From Episyrphus balteatus (lineage: Eukaryota; Arthropoda; Insecta; Diptera; Syrphidae), in the NCBI RefSeq assembly GCF_945859705.1, contig NC_079135.1, positions 29,747,679-29,811,678 on the forward strand: a DNA stretch of 64,000 nucleotides, in the 5' to 3' direction. Positions 57,750 to 64,000 of the stretch are shown here, one piece after another. The translations under genes were made by a program, and so were the position numbers. Within the stretch, counting starts at the first letter, position 1. The number at the start of each line of letters is the position of its first letter. A model generated the notes under the pieces. The model made no database searches, was not told where the DNA came from, and saw nothing but the letters and a program-made list of their open reading frames with translations.

Positions 57750-60700
57750 AACTATGACTTTGGTTTTGTCTTCAATTAGAGCCAGGGGAGGCGCTGTAGG
57801 AGGATTGCTAATTAAATTGGCGGCTGTTGTAACAGATTCTAAAAGCGAACCTAGAAGTTAAAAAAAAATTAAATTAAAGAAGAATAAAATTAAAGAAATG
57901 ATTAAGCTATGTTACCTGATTCAATATCATTTGTATTTCTAGTTGAATTTCTTTGGCGACATAAATACGGAGAATTCGCCGGTGATGGCAGTTGTGACTG
58001 GAAAAAAAGGAAACGAAAAATTTTTATGTTTCAAATGTGAATTATTTGTTTTTAAGAAATTGCATTCACTCTAAACTCTAAACGATGGAGTCTACATGCT
58101 AAAAATGTATGATTTATTTTTAAGAAGGGACCCGTTGTTGTAGCCCGTTGCTCAATAGTTAGTGCGATGGACTATGATGACACAGGTCTGGGTTTTTTTC
58201 CCAGTTTTTACCACCTAGAAAAGGTTTTTTTTAGGGATACTGCCAAGAAGCATTGACAAAGCCTTCAAGAGTATCATTGGACAGGTTCGGAAACGTTGGT
58301 CACTAAATATTTAGTTAAGTTTTGCGTCTCTGATTGGTTAGCTGTCAAAAAAAATTCTTCAAATTAGTCAATTTTATTAGAAAATTGACTGGAACACTAA
58401 GCAAGAATCTCCCCCTTACTCGATTTAGTCGTCTACCTAAATATCCGTCAGAAATTAACTACTGTAGGTAGATCCCTGATAATAACTTAAATAATAGATG
58501 AGTCAAGACACTTTCCGGAGAGAGCCAACGAAATCATAATCATTGTGGGTAATTCTTGTAACCAAGGAAGATACGCAATAAATTAAGTATGAAACGTATG
58601 AGTACCAATACAAATGATCTGGTTTTGACTACGCAAAGCTCTGAAAATATTAATTTTGGGCAAACTGCGTCTTTTTTTATTAAATCCGACTTTTTTTTAG
58701 TTAAAAGGTATGCCATCTACAGCGACGATACGGTCATTAATTACAGTTTACAGCACTTCTCATCTTGTTTGAAGTCTTTCGATTATCCTCAGTTGCTTTG
58801 CTTTTAAACAACGGAAATTTCAAGCCCTGATAACCTCTTTACAGTTCGAATCTATTTATGCGTCTTTTCCAGCCAGATCTTAGTTCGTAGAATATAGTCG
58901 TTCTTAACTTGTTTGAACTTTTCCGGTTATCCTTAGTAGAGTTGCCTTTAAATATCGGAGGTTTACTTCCCAATCTCTGATAGTCTTTTTACACTTTGAA
59001 TCTTTTGATGCGTTTTCTGCAGCAAGATTAATTAGATTTGTAATCATAAACGCACTGAATTCAGTACCGAGGATGCAAATGGACCAGTTTAAGTTCCTAA
59101 AGAATCTATTAAGACAATCCTATTTTGATTTTATTGGCACAAGAAATTTTCTAAAAAAGTATAACGCTACTGATTGTATACTTGTTAGGGTCAAGGGTAA
59201 GGTGGTGTTTTCGACTTGACCATTGATGTTTTATATTCGAGCCAGTTCGTCAACAAGTCAAGAGAAGTGGCTTAAACTTAGCCATGGTCTTACATGGGTA
59301 CATTGAAATTGCCTGTAGTGACGATTTCAGCGAAAGGGTATCGGCATACAATTATTAAAATACTCAGATAGAGCGTAAAATTTTCAGTAGTCAATTTTCT
59401 GACCACATTTAGACTTCGATAAAGGTTTGCTTGTTTTTTTTTGCAATTAAATAGTTTCCTTTTTAAAATATTAATTATCTTTAAATTCTACAAATTAAAA
59501 AAATGCTATACTTACTACTTTATTATTAGTTTGGCAGCAAGTGGCTTTGACACATCCTTCTTCTGTTGTTGGACAATCTAGTGCACAGCAATCTGATCCA
59601 CTCATATTTAAACTGGATGTACCATCAGACATATTGCAACCTTCAATTTCAACAAATTCAGGTTGAATTGTTGTCGAATGGATTCCTTCATTGTGAAAGA
59701 ATTCTTTCACCTTTTCAGCGATTTTCATATATTCAGATAAATTGCGGCATCTACAAGATTATCAATAAAAATATATCGTTATTCAACAGAAATATATGAA
59801 TATATTTTAAAAATTATAACAAACCTGATATGAGCTGAAGCAATAATTCGATCACCAGCTAATTGCCACACATGGAATTCATGAACGGCCAATACACCAT
59901 CGACTTTTTCAAGAAGTCGTCTTTGAATTGCATCTACCTGTAGATCAGCGGGAATCAATTATTATGTGTATTCAAAAAAGTTTAAATTTGAAACTTACTT
60001 GAATGTGAGTTGGAACTGTTTGTAATAGAATTAAAGCTGATTCTCTTAATAAGGGCCAAACTGAACGTAAAATAAGTAAAACGAGAACAATCGATAGTGC
60101 TGGATCCATATAAAAACGATATTTCCAATTTGTTTTCCATACAATCTTTATAAAGAAATTATAATATTCATGTAAAAAATAAAAAATAGAGTTAAAAAAA
60201 AAACAACTTACCAATGCACTAAGTACAACAATTACACTACCCAAAGCATCACTAAGAACGTGCAAGAATGCACCTCGCATATTCATTGAACCAGGATCAT
60301 GACTGTGTCCATGGCTTGATTTCTTAAGTGCGGACTTATCCTAAGAAAAAATACAATTCAATAAAACACTTAATTGTAAAAAAAATATATAAATGTATGT
60401 ACATAGTATGTAATTTTACAAGCTCTTCGGAAAGTTTAATTTAAAATTGGAAAATGTATGTTTTTATCATGAAGTGTAAAATTAAGAAATGGGGCATTCC
60501 ATTGTCACGGATGGAAAACTTGTACATTGTAATTTAATCTGTGCCTTTCAAATTTTATTTACATAATTGTAAAACAATTTACATACGTAGACAGCAATCA
60601 AATTTGTTGATTAATTAAACTGGGAACACAAAAAATTGTGTCAATTTGATTATTTTTGAAAAAAGACAGTGTACTTTTTTTTGGGACACATACAAAAGCG

Positions 60701-63074
60701 ATTTTTAGGTGGGTTTTATACGTATTTTCTGCGAATCTATTTAATATTTTCCTTCAAATTCATTGACCTATTATGATAGTAATCAAATGATAATAACCTA
60801 TTGTGAAAGTAATTGAAAGATAATAATTGAAATGGACCGAGAGAATATCTGCTGAATGAGAGTGTGTCAAAGGCTCTAGAAAGTTCTAGGGATACATATA
60901 TGTAGTTCGGATGACAACACGGTATTTTGGTGGTCCGGACCCTGGGGAGGGGCATTGGCGGTCTTAACACCCCAAATCTACTTCCAATTATCGTATCGAA
61001 CTGAAACATTGTACATGTAGTTCGGATGACAACACAATATTTTGGCAGTCCGGACCCTGGGGAGGGGCATTGGGGGTCGAAACATATCATAAGACTAAAA
61101 AGTAACAAATAAAATATATAGCTTAAAAAACTAAAAAATACGCTTTTATCACGCAATTAAAAACTATAAAATAATTTAATTGACTCATTGGAAATGGTTA
61201 GATCAAAAGATTCGAGCGCTTTGTTTAAACTTTATAAAAGTACAAACTACAAAAATGCGCTGTACGCTTTTTGATCTAACCATTTCCAATAAGACTATTA
61301 AATTATTTTATAGTTTTTAGTGCGTGATAAAAGCGCATTTTTTTTTTTTTTTTGAGAACTTAAGTCCCTAAAAATTTGGTTTGTTCTTAATGGTTATGTG
61401 ATGTTTCAGTCTCTAATTGTGGGTCTAAAAATGCAGGTGAGTTCAATATTTTTAAACAATATGGGGCCCTACTTTGACTCGCAACTCGCATGTTGAATAT
61501 TCGAGTAAATTAAAGGAAATGCCTATGGCAGAACTGACAAAACAAAACTAAAGACTTAAAAGGTTCAAATATGATAAACTCTTAGTTCTTCCTGGAGTTT
61601 ATTTGTGTTTTTTTTTCATTTTTATAACAAAAGAGAACCCATCAAGTTCGTTTTAAGAACAACAAATTAAAAAGCATAAATCACATTGATATCTTATGAC
61701 ATTTCATCCTTCAATTTCAGGTTTTACACACGAAATCGCAATGAATTCAAGGGAATCACGTTATGGTCGTCTGTGTTAAACTTTTCTATACCGCTTCAAT
61801 GAATAGAATACCTATGTCATACAACATATCAGCTTTCCAAAGGCTTGATTTTTTTCTTATTTTACAAAAAATGTATCTATCTCAATCCACATGCTACAAA
61901 AAAAAAAAAAAAAAACTTACCTGATTTTGGTATGTAAACGAATTATTATCACCTTCTGCTTCATCGACATTGGCTAGTTCATTGATGCGGCTATGATTTC
62001 TTGTCAATCCACCATGAGAGTGACCATGGTGTCCTCCGTGTTCTGTAATTCAATACAAAAAGTAATTAAATGAGAATATAAAAATTCACAGCCACGATAA
62101 CAAACAACAACAACTTACCATAAAGCAAAAATAAACCTATCACGTTGACTAGTAAACCTAATACACCTACAATCAATAGAAGTTTTGGTTCGTGTATCGT
62201 TTCTTCTTCGATAAACCTGAAAAAAAAGGATATTCGTAATCATACTTTTTAACAAAAAAAAAAAATGTGTTAAAAGGTTTTGTTTTCTTAACATTTATTG
62301 GCTTTAGAGAATACACGTCAAAGTGAGAAAAAAAATATGTTAAAAGGCTTAAAATACAAAAAGATTATTTAACTAGCCATCGCATCATAATAGCCTGTTG
62401 ACTATGATCCCAAGAGTCTTAAAGGACAAACCTTTGAATAAATTATTTTTTTTTTATTCATCGAAAGGACTTTTTTGTAGACATTTTAAAACATTAATGC
62501 AACCTACGCAACAACCTTTAAAAACGGGAGGTTGTAATATCAAGAAATACCCGTCTTTTTTTTGGTTTAACCTTTCGTTTTCTCTTCAGATTAGCATTGT
62601 CAATGTAAACTCTGTCCACAACGACTAAAGTGAAGAACGAAAATCAATAAAGAAGGATGGTTTTTGTAACCATCACTCCTTTGAGTCTATTTTATATCAT
62701 CCGACGACGACGACGGACGACATGATGAGAATAATATAACAAGAAGTAAGTTGATATTTTTATTTTACTTATAAAATGACATTTAAAAAGAGATACCATA
62801 AAAGGTAACCTTTTAAACCTTTTAATTTCAACTTTTTTATACAAAATTACCATTTCTTTTATAATTCGTAGCTTGAAAATCAATTATAAAGAGTTTTGCT
62901 GTTTTTCTTTTTTATGAGATATATTTTTTATTGAAAGAAATCAACTTACCTTTTACACGCTTCTATCGTTATACTAAAACATAGAGCTACTAAAAATACG
63001 GCATTAACTAAAGCACCAAGGACTTCGGCTCTGGCCCAACCGAATGTATTTTTTGACCATTTCTTTGGCGACAT
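57045..63074 (-). CDS. ZnT63C: ZnT1-type zinc exporter (SLC30A1/ZnT63C), 5' partial, with readthrough extension
   Basis: Exons (minus): 63074-62950, 62216-62119, 62042-61921, 60340-60212, 60145-59999, 59937-59825, 59750-59516, 57997-57916, 57850-57045; the first UGA is at 57749-57747 (384 aa in the window). It is a cation-diffusion facilitator exporting zinc from the cytosol at the plasma membrane. Seen: MSPKKWSKNTFGWARAEVLG with TM3-like helix, TM4, a His-rich loop (GGHHGHSHGG, HGHSHDPGSMN), TM5 with zinc-site HVLSD (HxxxD), TM6, and the C-terminal domain VDAIQRRLLEKVDGV..HEFHVWQLAGDRII. A Cys-rich segment follows (CCALDC, CVKATCC). TM1-2 and the start lie beyond 64000. After UGA the frame stays open to TAA at 57047-57045 (see separate entry). 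Confidence 0.94.
58136..58260 (+). mobile_element. tRNA-derived SINE-like sequence
   Basis: TAGCCCGTTGCTCAATAGTT, then AGTGCGATGGACTATGATGA and GGTCTGGGTTTTTTTCCCAG resemble a degraded tRNA head: box A, an anticodon-arm GGACTATGA region, and a decayed box B with paired CTGGG/CCCAG. It lies in a ZnT intron. Confidence 0.5.
58261..59515. other. ZnT intron, no exon recognised
   Basis: Unremarkable AT-rich intron. Two loosely similar segments (58770-58880 and 58910-59000; TTTCGATTATCCTCAGTTG / TTTCCGGTTATCCTTAGT) suggest an old duplication. Confidence 0.4.
60895..61079. repeat. ~117-bp tandem duplication, two copies
   Basis: GTAGTTCGGATGACAACAC, then TCCGGACCCTGGGGAGGGGC and ATTGG.GGTC occur twice (about 60901 and 61016). 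It is GC-rich and unlike its surroundings, and lies in a ZnT intron. The source is unknown. Confidence 0.75.
61134..61342. mobile_element. Palindromic MITE, ~209 bp
   Basis: The arms CGCTTTTATCACGCAATTAA and onward through AAATGGTTAGATCAAAAG pair over ~75 bp with a few mismatches. The loop contains CGAGCGCTTTGTTT. It lies in a ZnT intron. Confidence 0.7.
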
Positions 63075-63459
63075 CTGAAAATATAGAAAAAAAAATACGA
63101 TTTTAATTGAAAAGTCCAATTAATTTTTAAAGAGATTGTTTTTAAAGGTATAGGTATATAATCCGAAGATTTGTTGTAGGTATTGCTACCTTCATCTTGA
63201 ATCTTTGGTCTCCTGTCGCATAATTATTTTTTATGAGAAATAAAGTATTTTAAATCCAGACCATTTTCAATTTTTAAAGGAAAGAGCTTAGTTATGAGCT
63301 TTTTAATATATTCTTTTTGAAAATAGACGCAATAAAAAACCAAAAAAAAACATATTTTTTTTTCTGCTATTCTAGGAAGCACATTTTTAAAATGGAAGCT
63401 TCGTTAAAAATTTTAATCAATTTTGTACCGCCCTCAATCAACTTTGCGTGCGAAATTGG

Positions 63460-63575
63460 AAGCGGCGAGCTAAGGATAGAGCTGGCTGGAGAAGCTCGTT
63501 GGTTGATTCCCACAATCCACAACGGATTGTAGCCGCCTTAGGGCGCTGGTCACCCTAAGTAAGTAAGTATAAGTA
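63460..63575 (+). pseudogene. 3' end of a non-LTR (RTE-like) retrotransposon
   Basis: A plus-strand frame reads KRRAKDRAGWRSSLVDSHNP and ends LGRWSP-stop at 63556-63558. AKDR..WR.LVD is the typical C-terminal end of many insect LINE reverse-transcriptase proteins. Right after it comes a short (TAAG)n tail, typical of RTE-type elements. Everything upstream is missing, as in 5'-truncated insertions. It lies upstream of the first ZnT exon in the window, within its intron or 5' flank. Confidence 0.6.
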
Positions 63576-63783
63576 ATTCGCAGTTTTTTAACGTTTTTAA
63601 TTAAGTATTAATTCGGTTTTATAGCAATTTTTAATTTTTTTCATATACAAAAAAAAAGCTTAGGAAGAAAAGCAATAACAATACCAACCCACAAACCATT
63701 AGTCATCTCGTGACCACTATAACAATTGATAATTTTTTAATCGCGACAAGAGACTGCATGTACATATAGAAAATAAAATAAAT

Positions 63784-64000
63784 AGTAGAGAAACTAAAGC
63801 AAATTATTAGGGAACCCGGCCGAACAGCTCTGATTTTGGCGATTTTTTTTTTTCAAACGTAGGTAATTAAAAATACTTTAAAGTCTATAGATTAAAAATT
63901 GCCGGTGTTGCCGTATTGTTTTTTAAAATTAAAATTTTTTTTTCAAAACCATTTTGTTTTGCTTAAATTTCATAAGATAAGAAGCAAAAGATTCTCTAGA
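63784..64000. mobile_element. AGGGAACCCGGCCGAACAGC foldback family, truncated by window end
   Basis: It begins AGTAGAGAAACTAAAGC, then AGGGAACCCGGCCGAACAGC, and follows the right arm of the 52431-53942 element closely (CTCTGATTTTGGCGAT, TTGCCGGTGTTGCCGTATTG, AAGCAAAAGATTCTCTAGA). It continues past 64000. Confidence 0.8.

Noticed and set aside
1..64000. CRISPR arrays, operons, bacterial promoters, intact tRNA genes
   Set aside because: Spliced eukaryotic genes throughout; tandem repeats lack spacer structure; only a decayed tRNA-like SINE head was seen.

Overview
This window looks like about 64 kb of an insect nuclear genome, most likely a higher fly (Diptera, Brachycera). It is AT-rich. Its genes have small exons with GT-AG introns, homopolymer runs and simple repeats are common, and a large share of the DNA is transposon debris. 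The recognisable genes are conserved animal housekeeping genes. Their sequences read best as fly-type orthologues: SCaMC, ArfGAP1/Gap69C, NTPCR, Pol III subunit RPC5, PIG-C and ZnT63C/ZnT1. This identification is by eye; no database was searched.

Layout. (1) 1-27.4 kb: the 5' half of a minus-strand SCaMC gene (Ca2+-regulated mitochondrial ATP-Mg/Pi carrier). Four exons carry the EF-hand regulatory domain; the carrier domain lies beyond position 1. A long, repeat-filled intron holds a plausible alternative first exon near 9.7 kb and a TATA+Inr core promoter near 15.6 kb. (2) 27.4-31.6 kb: 5' flank of SCaMC, packed with hairpin elements and a minisatellite. (3) 31.7-39.2 kb: ArfGAP1 (minus, six exons). 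(4) 39.8-44.0 kb: NTPCR (plus, three exons), divergent from ArfGAP1. Its P-loop exon is interrupted by a 1.6 kb inverted-repeat element. (5) 44.2-48.1 kb: Pol III subunit RPC5 (minus, four exons), tail-to-tail with NTPCR. (6) 49.5-50.4 kb: single-exon PIG-C (plus), divergent from RPC5. (7) 50.4-57.0 kb: gene-poor, with an 11-bp minisatellite and a 1.5 kb foldback element. (8) 57.0-63.1 kb and beyond: a ZnT1-type zinc transporter (minus, 5' end outside the window). Its last exon carries a UGA followed by 233 further open in-frame codons, a strong stop-readthrough candidate.

The genes do not form one pathway; they are independent housekeeping functions (mitochondrial transport, Golgi coat GTPase control, nucleotide metabolism, Pol III transcription, GPI anchors, zinc export). 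The striking non-genic theme is a set of palindromic (foldback/MITE-like) elements of many unrelated sequences. They nevertheless share 3-bp target duplications, mostly TAA/TTA/AAT/ATT. Several are nested, so the empty site can be read directly. There is also a hAT-like element with an 8-bp duplication, a TA-flanked pogo/mariner-like relic, non-LTR reverse-transcriptase fragments, a tRNA-SINE and a 5S-rRNA-derived fragment.
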